A DNA stretch of 64,000 nt from Sulfitobacter alexandrii (lineage in GTDB: Bacteria > Pseudomonadota > Alphaproteobacteria > Rhodobacterales > Rhodobacteraceae), in assembly GCF_001886735.1 (NCBI RefSeq), contig NZ_CP018076.1:868001-932000 (forward strand), given 5' to 3'. Shown one piece after another: positions 1 through 8,585 of the stretch. The notes under the pieces are model-generated. The model searched no databases. It had not been told where the DNA came from and saw only the letters and a list, made by a program, of their open reading frames with translations. Positions within the stretch are counted from its first letter, which is position 1. Every line of letters starts with the position of its first letter. The translations under genes were made by a program, and so were the position numbers.

Positions 1-213
1 ATCGGCAAGCTGCTGGGGCGGCTGCGGCCCGGTGACATCATGGTGCTGACCGCCGATCACGGCAACGATCCCACGTGGGTCGGCACGGATCACACCCGCG
101 AGCGGGTGCCGGTACTGGTGGCGGGCAGCGATTCCGGGCCGCTGGGTCTGATCGGTTTCCGTGACGTCGCGGCGCTTGTCGCGGGGCACCTCGGTGTCGG
201 CGTGGACGAGTGA
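1..213 (+). CDS. deoB: Phosphopentomutase DeoB, C-terminal fragment (5' end outside window)
   Basis: This is the last 70 codons of an ORF that enters from the left edge and stops with TGA at 211-213. The fragment carries the phosphopentomutase C-terminal signature: [10 protein letters not shown] around residues 18-27, followed by GTDHTRE and VPVLV. The Asp/His residues of this motif bind Mn2+ in the alkaline-phosphatase superfamily. The enzyme interconverts (deoxy)ribose 1-phosphate and 5-phosphate in cytoplasmic nucleoside salvage. The neighbouring upp gene, 128 bp downstream on the same strand, fits a nucleoside/base salvage cluster. The start and most of the protein cannot be seen. Confidence 0.93.
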   Translation: MGKLLGRLRPGDIMVLTADHGNDPTWVGTDHTRERVPVLVAGSDSGPLGLIGFRDVAALVAGHLGVGVDE

Positions 214-341
214 GGCGCTAGGGTCACCGCGCCCCTCGGCAATGCCAATCCCCGGCGCGTTTTTCCACCCAAAAACGTGGGGCTCATGCTTGCGGCCCGA
301 ACTTTTTCACGCGACAACGGGATCAAAAGGAAACCGCTGCC

Positions 342-986
342 ATGCCCCCGATGACCGAAGACCACCTCACCGTGGTGGACCACCCGCTGGTCCAGCACAA
401 GCTGACCATCATGCGCGACCGTGAGACCCCGACAGCCGTGTTCAGGCAGCTGCTGCGCGAGATCAGCCAGCTGCTGGCCTACGAGGTCACGCGCGGGTTG
501 CCGATGACGACCAAGAAGATCAACACGCCGATGCAAGAGATGGACGCGCCCACCCTCGACGGCAAGAAGCTGGCGCTGATCTCGATCCTGCGCGCGGGCA
601 ACGGTCTTCTCGACGGCGTGCTGGAACTGGTGCCATCGGCCCGCGTGGGTTTCGTCGGGCTGTACCGCGACGAGGAAACGCTGCAGCCGGTCCAGTATTA
701 CTTCAAGGTGCCCGAAGGGCTGGACGACCGGCTCGTGATCGCGGTTGATCCGATGCTGGCCACCGGCAATTCCTCTGCCGCGGCGATCGACCTGCTGAAG
801 CAGGCGGGCGCCACCAACATCCGCTTCCTGTGCCTGCTGGCCGCCCCGGAGGGGGTGGCGCGGATGAAGGAGGCGCATCCGGACGTGCCGATCGTCACGG
901 CGGCGGTGGACACTGCGCTGAACGAGGTGGGCTACATCGTGCCGGGCCTCGGCGACGCCGGTGACCGGATGTTCGGGACCAAGTAG
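342..986 (+). CDS. upp: Uracil phosphoribosyltransferase
   Basis: Encodes 214 residues, the usual length for Upp, which makes UMP from uracil and PRPP in the cytoplasm. The PRPP-binding loop [12 protein letters not shown] lies near residues 135-146, and the C-terminal uracil-binding segment [17 protein letters not shown] closes the protein. [12 protein letters not shown] near residue 81 is the other conserved block. An AAGGA-like ribosome site lies upstream of the ATG at 342; a second in-frame ATG at 351 (MTEDHL) is a possible alternative. It lies downstream of deoB, as expected for pyrimidine salvage. Confidence 0.96.
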   Translation: MPPMTEDHLTVVDHPLVQHKLTIMRDRETPTAVFRQLLREISQLLAYEVTRGLPMTTKKINTPMQEMDAPTLDGKKLALISILRAGNGLLDGVLELVPSARVGFVGLYRDEETLQPVQYYFKVPEGLDDRLVIAVDPMLATGNSSAAAIDLLKQAGATNIRFLCLLAAPEGVARMKEAHPDVPIVTAAVDTALNEVGYIVPGLGDAGDRMFGTK

Positions 987-1097
987 CGCGCGCAAGGCAT
1001 TGAATGTGCGTGAAAGGGTGGCTCGGCGCTGGACACCGCGAGGCGGCTGGGGCATCCTCGGTCGAAGTGTAGAATTCAGATTGTGTGGGGGCACGAG

Positions 1098-2399
1098 ATG
1101 AAGCTCAAGAGTTTGATTGCCATCGCCGTCATCGCCGCATCAGGCGGTACCTTCGCGGACCGAGCGGTCGCGCAGGAACAGGTTCCGGCGGAATTCCCGC
1201 CCGCGTCCTACAAGGGCAAGCAGTATATCGACAGCCAGGGCTGTGTCTTCATCCGCGCAGGGATCGACGGCAACGTGACATGGATCCCGCGGGTGACGCG
1301 GTCGCGCAAGGTGGTTTGCGGGTTCAAGCCGACGCTGGCCGGGCAGGTCGCCTCGGCCGCGCCGGCCCCCTCCGACGCTCCCGCGCCGGTCCAGATCACC
1401 CTGAACGATGCGCCGGTCGCCACGCCTGTGCCCGCTCCGGCGCCGCGCAGGGCTGCCCCGCCCAAGCCCGCTCCCGTGGTGGTGCGCCAGACTGCCCCCG
1501 CGCCGAAGCCTCGGCCCCGCGTCACGCCCGAGCCCGTCGTCATCGCGCCCGCGCCGGTCGCGCCGGTCCAGACCGCCACACGTGTCGCCGGTGCCTGTCC
1601 CGGTGCCTCCGCGCTGTCGAGCCAGTACCTGCGCGGCGCGCCCGGCGTGGTGGTCCGCTGTGGCCCGCAGGCCGAGCGGATCGTCGCCTCTGGCGGCGCC
1701 TCCCGTCGGGGGGCTGTCGCCGTTGCGGCCGATGACATCGAGATCACGGCCCATACCCGGATCGTGCCGAAGCACGTGGCGCAGAACCGGATCAACACCA
1801 TCGACGGCGTCCGCGTGCCCAAGGGATACAAGGAAGTCTGGGATGACGGTCGGCTCAATCCGCACCGGGCCGAGCAGACGCTGGCGGGGCGCAGTGACAT
1901 GCTGCTGATCTGGACGCAGACGGTGCCACGCCGCCTGATCGACCGGCGCACCGGGCGGGACATGACCGCGTCGGTTCCGCTGGTCTATCCGTATCTCGAC
2001 ATCGTTACGCAGCGCCGCCAGTTGGGCGAGGTCACGATCGTCCAGCGCGATGGCAAGTTGGCCAAGCGGATCATCCGCAATGCCGGGACCGCGAAGCGCA
2101 AGCCGGTCTATTCCAGCCGCTCCGCGCCGCAGGCGGCCCAGCCGCAGGCTTCGGCGAAGGCGCCGGCGCTGGCGGGCAAGCGTTTCGTGCAGATCGGCAC
2201 CTACGGCAATCCGGCAAACGCCCGCCGGGCCGCCCAGACCGTCGCCCGCATCGGAATGGCCGCGCGCATCGGCAAGCACAATCGCGGTGGCACCACCTAC
2301 ATGACAGTGCAGGCCGGGCCGTTCCAGTCGGCGTCGGCGCTGCGAAACGCCGTGCAGCAGCTGCGGGGCGCAGGCTACCGGGACGCCTTCGCGCGCTGA
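1098..2399 (+). CDS. SPOR-domain envelope protein with N-terminal two-Cys module
   Basis: About 433 residues from the ATG at 1098, preceded by a G-rich ribosome site; an in-frame GTG lies at 1083. A signal peptide (MKLKSLIAIAVIAASGG, ending near AVAQ) sends it to the periplasm. Residues 42-74 form a two-cysteine segment (C49 and C74) that also occurs in the proteins at 59034 and 59622. A proline/alanine-rich linker of about 80 residues follows, then a central domain with another cysteine pair. The last 70 residues (GKRFVQIGTYGNPANARRAA to the end) are a SPOR domain, which in known proteins binds denuded septal peptidoglycan. A role at the cell wall or division site is inferred. Its 3' end overlaps the convergent hydrolase gene by 25 bp. 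Confidence 0.82.
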   Translation: MKLKSLIAIAVIAASGGTFADRAVAQEQVPAEFPPASYKGKQYIDSQGCVFIRAGIDGNVTWIPRVTRSRKVVCGFKPTLAGQVASAAPAPSDAPAPVQITLNDAPVATPVPAPAPRRAAPPKPAPVVVRQTAPAPKPRPRVTPEPVVIAPAPVAPVQTATRVAGACPGASALSSQYLRGAPGVVVRCGPQAERIVASGGASRRGAVAVAADDIEITAHTRIVPKHVAQNRINTIDGVRVPKGYKEVWDDGRLNPHRAEQTLAGRSDMLLIWTQTVPRRLIDRRTGRDMTASVPLVYPYLDIVTQRRQLGEVTIVQRDGKLAKRIIRNAGTAKRKPVYSSRSAPQAAQPQASAKAPALAGKRFVQIGTYGNPANARRAAQTVARIGMAARIGKHNRGGTTYMTVQAGPFQSASALRNAVQQLRGAGYRDAFAR

Positions 2400-3130
2400 T
2401 CCGCAGCGGCGGTCCCGCAGGATACCTTCGGCCAGTCGGACAGGATCCGGCCCCGCAACTCCCTTGCCCAGAGCGTATAGAGACGCGCGGACGGATGGAA
2501 ACCGTCCGCGGCCATGAGGCCGGGTTCGGCAGGGGTGTCGTAAGGGACATGAACGATGCCCGCGCGTCCGGTCAGATCACGCGCAAGGGCGGTCTCCAAC
2601 CTGCGGCCGTGACGGGCCAGCGTCCAGCGCAGCGGGTCGGGCAGCAGCGGAAAGTGCTCTAGCGGCGGGATCCCACTGACATAGATCAGGCGCGGCGCAT
2701 GAAGGACCGCCACGCGGTCCAGCAGGGCGCGCTGGCGCCGCAGCCAAAGCCGGGCCGGCAGTTGCCGGGTCACGTCGTTCACGCCGAGCGCTGTCACGAC
2801 GACGTCGGCGGGCTCCGGATCACGGGTTGCCAATCGGCGCAGCGTGCTGCGGGTGGTGGCCCCGGTGACCGCGTCGAGTGTCCAGCGTATCCTGAAGTCG
2901 TCGGCAAGCATCGCCGCGAGCTGACCCGCGAGCGCATCGTCCTGCGATGCCACGCCAACCCCCGCGGCGGAGCTGTCGCCGATGATGCGCAGGCGCAGAG
3001 GTTGTCCGGACCCGAGCGTGCCATGGCGCGGGCCGTCCGCCTCGGGCAGGCGCAGGGCGCGGCGCCGCACCGCTACCGCTTGCGCCACGAGCACCGGAGA
3101 CAGGGCAAGGCGCGCGGCGAGGTCCAGCAT
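2375..3130 (-). CDS. SGNH/GDSL-family hydrolase
   Basis: Encodes 251 residues. Block I is GDSSAAGVG with the nucleophilic Ser, block III is GVND, and block V is DGFHPS, giving the Asp-x-x-His of the catalytic triad. These define an SGNH-fold esterase/lipase; the substrate cannot be told. The ATG at 3130 overlaps the TGA of the upstream gene (TGATG), so the two are probably co-translated; a TTG one codon further out is less likely. The N-terminus is hydrophobic but not a clear signal peptide. Confidence 0.82.
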   Translation of the reverse strand: MLDLAARLALSPVLVAQAVAVRRRALRLPEADGPRHGTLGSGQPLRLRIIGDSSAAGVGVASQDDALAGQLAAMLADDFRIRWTLDAVTGATTRSTLRRLATRDPEPADVVVTALGVNDVTRQLPARLWLRRQRALLDRVAVLHAPRLIYVSGIPPLEHFPLLPDPLRWTLARHGRRLETALARDLTGRAGIVHVPYDTPAEPGLMAADGFHPSARLYTLWARELRGRILSDWPKVSCGTAAADQRAKASR

Positions 3131-4143
3131 CAACCGCCGCAGATATTCTGCAACCGCAGCCAGTTTGCGTCCGACATCAGCGGCGCGGTCAGCTTGCCTG
3201 CCATGGGGTCGGCTTCGATCAGGGGCAGGGTGGTTTCACCGCTGATGTCGCGGGCGTAGGCATAGGGCGTGCTGCGGACCTCGGCCTTGGCGAACCGTTC
3301 CAGTTGCGCGGGCAGGGCGACCGGCGCGGGATCGGTGGCCATGAGGTGCTCGGCATACCGGTCCAGTGCCTTCGGGGCGACATCGCCCGTGGTCAGCAGG
3401 CGGAAGTTCTCGCGCGGGCCGACGGCGTCCAGCAGGTCGCGCAGCGGGTCGCTGTCGGCCCGGCGGGTCATCTCGGTCAGGACGTAGCCGGCTGCGACGT
3501 CGGGTTCCTCGAAATCCTCGATCACGGACCGGTCGAGCACGATGAGCCCGCCGGGCAGGTGCAGGCTTTCCCGCGTCATGTCCGGCAAAACCGCCAGCTT
3601 GCCGGCGGACAAGCGTTTGGAAAGGAGCGCGAGCGCCGCGCGACCGGCGGTGTCGGCGCAGGCCGGGCCAGAAACCCGTTCGATCCGGTCGAGCAGGGCG
3701 AGGCCGATTTCCACGCGTTTGACGCCGGGCACGACCCGAAGCGTGTGGTCCCGCATCGCGCCGGGCAGCCAGAACAGGATCAGCGCCGCCACGACCACCA
3801 GCGATACGGCGAGGCCGACAACCCGCAGACGCCCGGGCCGGGGGCGGGCACGGGTGATCGCACGGCGCAGCGTTTCGATCGCCTCGATCATCTCGGTTTC
3901 CGCTTCGGCGATCTCGAGGGTTTCGCCGGGGTCGCCATCGGGGTGGTAGACCGCCGGGGTGTCGCCGGGATTGGCCCGTTCGACCGCGGCCAACGACCAG
4001 TGGGTCAGGGGGCGGTCGTTGAGATTTGCGATCACCAGCGTCGCGTCGCCGATCGACACGATGACCTCCTGCCGCTGGGCATCCGGCGTCGCGCGCCAGA
4101 GCGCGGTCGCCTCGATCCTGGCGTATCTGGTGAGGGCGGTCAT
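3130..4143 (-). CDS. Conserved membrane-anchored protein of unknown function
   Basis: Encodes 337 residues. The N-terminal half (residues 1-100) looks soluble. One clear membrane segment near residues 106-128 (VVGLAVSLVVVAALILFWLP) is preceded by an Arg/Pro-rich stretch. The remaining 200 residues would then be periplasmic if the Arg-rich side stays inside. I recognise no catalytic motif or named family. The gene is coupled by a TGATG overlap to the SGNH hydrolase, so a joint envelope or lipid-related role is possible but unproven. Confidence 0.68.
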   Translation of the reverse strand: MTALTRYARIEATALWRATPDAQRQEVIVSIGDATLVIANLNDRPLTHWSLAAVERANPGDTPAVYHPDGDPGETLEIAEAETEMIEAIETLRRAITRARPRPGRLRVVGLAVSLVVVAALILFWLPGAMRDHTLRVVPGVKRVEIGLALLDRIERVSGPACADTAGRAALALLSKRLSAGKLAVLPDMTRESLHLPGGLIVLDRSVIEDFEEPDVAAGYVLTEMTRRADSDPLRDLLDAVGPRENFRLLTTGDVAPKALDRYAEHLMATDPAPVALPAQLERFAKAEVRSTPYAYARDISGETTLPLIEADPMAGKLTAPLMSDANWLRLQNICGG

Positions 4144-4347
4144 GAAGGTGGTGGCCTGTCTCTTGTTTTACCCCACTTTATCATCGCAGGTGGCGGCGGC
4201 AATGGGCCTGCACTGCCGCGACCCCGTCCCGCGATGAAGGTCCGGCGCCATGTCTCCGCCGGCCCCGACGCCCCTCGCGAGGAGCGGTCTCGGAGCGCCG
4301 GTGTCAGACGTCCGCAGCAGACGTCACCATGTTGCGCCGCCGACCGT

Positions 4348-5973
4348 TCAGAGTGAAGCCGCGCGTTTGCGCAGCTCGAATTTCTGGATCTTGCCGGTGG
4401 ACGTCTTGGGCAACTCCTGGAAAACAACCCGCTTCGGCGTCTTGAACCCGGCGAGAGACTCGCGCGCAAAGGCGATCAGGGCCGCCTCGTCCTCGGCCGC
4501 GCCGGGCTTGAGCTCGACGAAGGCGCAGGGCACTTCGCCCCATTTCTCGTGGGGCTGGGCGACCACCGCGGCGAGGTTCACGTCGGGATGACCCATCAGC
4601 ACGCCTTCGACCTCGACGCTCGAGATGTTCTCGCCGCCCGAGATGATGATGTCCTTGGCCCTGTCCGCGATCTGGATGTAGCCGTCGGGATGCTGCACGC
4701 CGATGTCGCCGGAATGGAAATAGCCGCCCTCGAACGCCTCGGCTGTCGCCTCGGGGTTCTTGAAATAGCCCTTCATCACCCCGTTGCCGCGGAACATGAT
4801 TTCGCCCTGGGTCGTGCCGTCGGTCGGCACCGGTGCCAGCGTGTCGTCCGTGACGACGATCTCCTCGAAGATCGGCATGGCGACACCCTGCCGCGCCTTT
4901 CGGGTCGCCCGTTCCGCACCGCGCAGCGGTTCCCATTCGTCGCGCCAGAGGCATTCGGTCCCGGGGCCGTAAGTCTCCGTCAGCCCGTAGACCTGCGTCA
5001 CGTTGAACCCCATCGGTTCGATCTTGGCCAGCGTGGCGGGCGCGGGGGGCGCACCGGCGGTAAACACCTCGACAACGTGGTCGAAGGTGCGCCGGTCTTC
5101 CTCGGGCGCGTTGACGAGAGCGTTCAGCACGATGGGGGCGCCGCCGAAGTGCGTCACGCCTTCGTCCGCGATGGCGTTGAAGATGTTCTTCGCGGTTATG
5201 TCGCGGCAGCACACGAGCGTGCCGCCGACCATCGGCATCATCCAGGTGTGGCACCAGCCGTTGCAGTGGAAGAGCGGCACGATCGTCAGGTAGACCGGGT
5301 GCAGGACCATGCGCCAGCTGAGGATCTGGCCCATCGCGTTCAGGTAGGCGCCGCGGTGATGGTAGACGACCCCCTTGGGCCGTCCGGTCGTGCCGGACGT
5401 GTAGTTGAGCGCGATGGATTCCCATTCGTCGCGGGGCATGATCCAGCCGAACGCCGGGTCGCCCTCTGCCAGGAAATCCTCGTAGGTCGTGTGCCGTCCG
5501 GTCGCCGGGTGTCCGGCGGCCGGGTCCGGTACCTCGATGATCTGCGGCCCGTCGCCTTGCATCTCCTCCAGCGCCGCCTCCGCCAGGGGGACGAACTCGG
5601 TGTCCACCAGCACCAGCTTTGCCCCGCCGTGACCGAAGATATAGGCGACCGTCCCGACCTCCAGCCGGGTGTTGATGGTGTTGAGCACGGCCCCGCAGGC
5701 CGGTACGCCGAAATGCGCTTCCGCCTGCGCCGGCAGGTTCGGCAGCAGTGTCGCCACCACGTCGCCCGGGCGGACGCCGCGGCCGGCGAGCGCCGACGCA
5801 AGGCGGCTGCACCGGGCGTGGTAGTCCGCATAATTCACCCGGTGGTCACCGTAGACGACCGCGGTGCGACCGTCGAAAACCCGTGCTGCGCGTTTCAGTT
5901 GCGAAAGGGGGGTCAGCGGCACGTAGTTCGCCGCGCATTTGTCCAGCCCGGTTTCGTCCTGCATCCAGCCCAT
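4348..5973 (-). CDS. AMP-forming acyl-CoA synthetase
   Basis: Encodes 541 residues. The adenylate-forming family motifs are complete: the phosphate loop YTSGTTGRPKGV at residues 191-202, YGLTETYG in the middle, SGGENISSVEVE near residue 449, and the C-terminal TSTGKIQK with the catalytic Lys near residue 528. It should activate a carboxylic acid to an acyl-AMP and then an acyl-CoA. Length and sequence resemble medium-chain ligases, including the methylmercaptopropionate-CoA ligase group (DmdB) of roseobacters, but the substrate cannot be assigned. A GGAGG ribosome site precedes the ATG at 5973. The gene is transcribed divergently from the exporter at 6060. Confidence 0.9.
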   Translation of the reverse strand: MGWMQDETGLDKCAANYVPLTPLSQLKRAARVFDGRTAVVYGDHRVNYADYHARCSRLASALAGRGVRPGDVVATLLPNLPAQAEAHFGVPACGAVLNTINTRLEVGTVAYIFGHGGAKLVLVDTEFVPLAEAALEEMQGDGPQIIEVPDPAAGHPATGRHTTYEDFLAEGDPAFGWIMPRDEWESIALNYTSGTTGRPKGVVYHHRGAYLNAMGQILSWRMVLHPVYLTIVPLFHCNGWCHTWMMPMVGGTLVCCRDITAKNIFNAIADEGVTHFGGAPIVLNALVNAPEEDRRTFDHVVEVFTAGAPPAPATLAKIEPMGFNVTQVYGLTETYGPGTECLWRDEWEPLRGAERATRKARQGVAMPIFEEIVVTDDTLAPVPTDGTTQGEIMFRGNGVMKGYFKNPEATAEAFEGGYFHSGDIGVQHPDGYIQIADRAKDIIISGGENISSVEVEGVLMGHPDVNLAAVVAQPHEKWGEVPCAFVELKPGAAEDEAALIAFARESLAGFKTPKRVVFQELPKTSTGKIQKFELRKRAASL

Positions 5974-6059
5974 CGGTATCCTCCCTGTTCCGTGCCCGGC
6001 GTATCGACTATTGCGATCCGACCATGTCTTTGGAAAGGTGAAAAGAAAAGAGGTATCGG

Positions 6060-7001
6060 GTGAGCGTCCCTACAATCAGACCAGGGCTGGCGGCGGTCTT
6101 CGTGCTGGGCGGCATGGCCACACTGGGCCTGACGGACAATTTCGTGCCGCATATTTCCGAGCGCGGATCGCTCTGGCAGTTTCATTTCGTCCGCTCGCTG
6201 ATGGCCATGGCGGTCATGCTCGCCGTGGCGGCCGTGGGTCTTGGCAGCCTGCGGCCCCGCAGACCCTGGGCGGTCGCGGGTCGGAGCCTTTTCCAGGCGG
6301 GGTCGATGCTGATCTACTTCGGCTGCCTGTCGGTGCTGCCCATCGGCGTCGTGGTGGCGGGGCTGTTCACGTCGCCGCTCTTCGTCGTCCTGATCTCGAT
6401 CCTGTTCCAGGGCAAGCGCGTCGGCCCCTGGCGCTGGTGCGCCGTGGGCATCGGCTTTGCCGGGGCGTTGCTGGTCATCCGCCCCGATCCGTCGGCGCTG
6501 AACTGGGTGTCCTTCGCGCCGATCCTCGCCGGGATGCTGTATGCGGTCGGGGCGGTCGCGACCCGTGCATGGTGCGAGGGAGAAACCACTCTGACGCTGA
6601 GCGCGGGCTTCTTCGCGGCGCTTGGCGTTTTCGGGCTCGTCGGCATGGCGCTGCTGCCGGGAACGGGCGCGCCTGAGGGGCACGCGGGCTTCGTATGGCG
6701 CACGACCGGCCCGCTGGATGCGACCATGCTGTTCTGGTTCGCGGTACAGGCCGTGGGGTCGCTCATCGGGATCGCGCTCATCTTTCGGGGCTACCTGCTG
6801 GGCGAGGCGAGCCACGTCGCGGTGTTCGAGTACTCGCTGCTGGTCTTCGCCAGCTTCTGGGCCTGGGTTCTGTGGGGCCAGGAGGTACCGCCTCTGGCGC
6901 TGGCGGGCATGGCGCTGATCGCCAGCGCGGGCAGCATCATCGCCCTGCGGTCGGATGATCCGGTGCCGCCGGGGCGGACACCCGCAGGGGACGGCCCATG
7001 A
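6060..7001 (+). CDS. DMT-family (EamA) transporter
   Basis: Encodes 313 residues, GTG start, with about ten hydrophobic segments arranged as two EamA repeats (roughly residues 10-145 and 160-295). This is the drug/metabolite transporter architecture in the inner membrane. The second repeat contains FEYSLLVFASFWAW, a typical EamA helix. The substrate is unknown. An AAGAGG-like ribosome site lies just upstream. Its TGA overlaps the ATG of the sulfotransferase (ATGA), so the two are co-transcribed. Confidence 0.87.
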   Translation: MSVPTIRPGLAAVFVLGGMATLGLTDNFVPHISERGSLWQFHFVRSLMAMAVMLAVAAVGLGSLRPRRPWAVAGRSLFQAGSMLIYFGCLSVLPIGVVVAGLFTSPLFVVLISILFQGKRVGPWRWCAVGIGFAGALLVIRPDPSALNWVSFAPILAGMLYAVGAVATRAWCEGETTLTLSAGFFAALGVFGLVGMALLPGTGAPEGHAGFVWRTTGPLDATMLFWFAVQAVGSLIGIALIFRGYLLGEASHVAVFEYSLLVFASFWAWVLWGQEVPPLALAGMALIASAGSIIALRSDDPVPPGRTPAGDGP

Positions 7002-7645
7002 TCATCAGCCGGGGGCGGTCCTATATCTTCGTGCACGTCCCCAAGACCGGCGGCACGTCTCTTGCCCTCGCGCTGGAGGACCGGGCGATGAAGGACGACA
7101 TGATGCTGGGTGACACGCCAAAGGCGGCCCGGCGGCGGCGTCGGCTGAAGGCGGCACCGGCAGCGGGCCGTTTGTGGAAACACAGCACGCTGTCGGACAT
7201 CGACGGGCTGCTGACCCCGGCCGAGATCGCGGGCATGTTCACCTTCACCATGGTCCGCAACCCGTGGGACCGTGTCCTGAGCTACTACCGCTGGCTGCGC
7301 GGGCAGAGGTTCGATCATCCTGCCGTGAAGCTGGCGCAGGCAACGGATTTCGCCGGCTTCCTGACGGACGCGGGCACGCAGGACAGCCTGCGGCACTGGC
7401 CCGCCGCCCGGTACATGCGCGATGCCACGGGAACCGAGCGTTGCAGCGCCTACATCCGGCTGGAGCGGTTCGACACCGATGCCATGCCGCTGTGGGACCA
7501 CCTCGGTTTCCGGCTGGAGCTGCCGCACGTCAACGCCTCGGCTGCGGGCGACTCCGACCGGGATGCCTATACCCCCGCGCTGCGCAGGATCGTCGCGCGG
7601 TGCTGCGCCGAGGACATCGCGCGATTCGGCTATTCGTTCGACTGA
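6998..7645 (+). CDS. Sulfotransferase-family protein
   Basis: Encodes 215 residues. HVPKTGGTS at residues 12-20 is the 5'-phosphosulfate-binding loop of PAPS-dependent sulfotransferases, and MVRNPWDRVLSYY near residue 85 is the 3'-phosphate-binding segment. Such proteins transfer sulfate to sugars, lipids or peptides; the acceptor here is unknown. The start overlaps the end of the DMT transporter by four bases, which suggests that product or substrate is moved across the membrane by that transporter (inference). Confidence 0.85.
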   Translation: MIISRGRSYIFVHVPKTGGTSLALALEDRAMKDDMMLGDTPKAARRRRRLKAAPAAGRLWKHSTLSDIDGLLTPAEIAGMFTFTMVRNPWDRVLSYYRWLRGQRFDHPAVKLAQATDFAGFLTDAGTQDSLRHWPAARYMRDATGTERCSAYIRLERFDTDAMPLWDHLGFRLELPHVNASAAGDSDRDAYTPALRRIVARCCAEDIARFGYSFD

Positions 7646-7844
7646 CGCGGTCCGACGGTCGCGACCGCAGCGGCGCGGGGTGATTGTGCCGCCGACGCGC
7701 ATCATTCCGCGGTGTTCGACGGGAACTGTTGCTGATACCCGGCACAATGCCCAAATTGCGCCGCTTTCCTGTCCCGTACCGGACACGGGAATCACTCCAA
7801 TTGGTCTCATCAACTGCATCGGCGCCCTGCCACGGCGCTTCACC

Positions 7845-8528
7845 ATGGGGATGGATGAAATGTTTGGATGGAAGACGAAGCAGCCGAACCGTCGCGCGAC
7901 CGAGATGACCGGCGCCTATGACGGGGGTCTTGCGATGATGACACAGGGCCTGATCGCGGGGACACGGGTCGCGTCCAACCTGGGCTGGCGCGCAGTCGAG
8001 GCACTGGCGGTGGGCGACAGCGTGCTCACCTTCGACAACGGCATGCAACGCATCACCGAATTGCGGCGCTTGGCCCTGTTCCCCGACGCGCCGGACACAG
8101 CGGCGGCCTGCTGGCCGGTCGTTGTCCCGGAAGGTGCCCTGGACAACCGCGCGGAACTGACGCTCCTTCCGGACCAGGGCGTGCTGGTGGAAAGCGATGC
8201 GGCTTCGGACATGTACGGCGATCCGTTCGCCGTGGTGCCGGCCCAGGCGCTGGTCGGCCTGCGCGGGATCCACCGCGCCGCCCCGCAACACAAGGTCGAG
8301 CTGGTGATCATCGCCTTTGCCGAAGAGCAGGTGATCTACGCCGAGGGCGGCACGCTGATCCATTGCCCCCTTGTCCGGCCCGCGCTCGACAACCTGATGG
8401 ACAAGACCAGCGCGGTCTACGATGTCCTTGGGATGCGAGATGCGGCATATGTGGCCGGCTGCCTGAGCGCCGAAGACCGTATCCTCGCGACCGCGGGGCG
8501 CATGGCCGGCCCGGCAGCCTATTGCTGA
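7845..8528 (+). CDS. Stand-alone Hint-domain protein, catalytic residues lost
   Basis: About 227 residues from the ATG at 7845 (other in-frame ATGs at 7851 and 7860). The core from residue 30 reads GLIAGTRVASNLGWRAVEAL then AVGDSVLTFDNG, the layout of Hedgehog/intein (Hint_2) domains common in roseobacters. The usual first Cys is replaced (GLIAGT rather than CFxxGT), and the later block reads LPDQGVLVE where active members carry a QHR-type His. No self-cleavage is therefore expected. The domain fills nearly the whole protein. It lies about 200 bp downstream of the sulfotransferase and converges on the DUF1513 gene. Confidence 0.72.
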   Translation: MGMDEMFGWKTKQPNRRATEMTGAYDGGLAMMTQGLIAGTRVASNLGWRAVEALAVGDSVLTFDNGMQRITELRRLALFPDAPDTAAACWPVVVPEGALDNRAELTLLPDQGVLVESDAASDMYGDPFAVVPAQALVGLRGIHRAAPQHKVELVIIAFAEEQVIYAEGGTLIHCPLVRPALDNLMDKTSAVYDVLGMRDAAYVAGCLSAEDRILATAGRMAGPAAYC

Positions 8529-8585
8529 GACCGCAGCCGAACCAGCGGACCCGCGGGTAACAGCCTTGGGCCTTTCCTGCCGCTT

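Noticed and set aside
254..279. CGTTTTT / AAAAACG hairpin between deoB and upp
   Set aside because: Short A/T-based stem without the features of a terminator; may be chance.
7021..7260. Short antisense ORFs inside the sulfotransferase gene
   Set aside because: No domain or ribosome site; the plus-strand protein has both PAPS-binding motifs.
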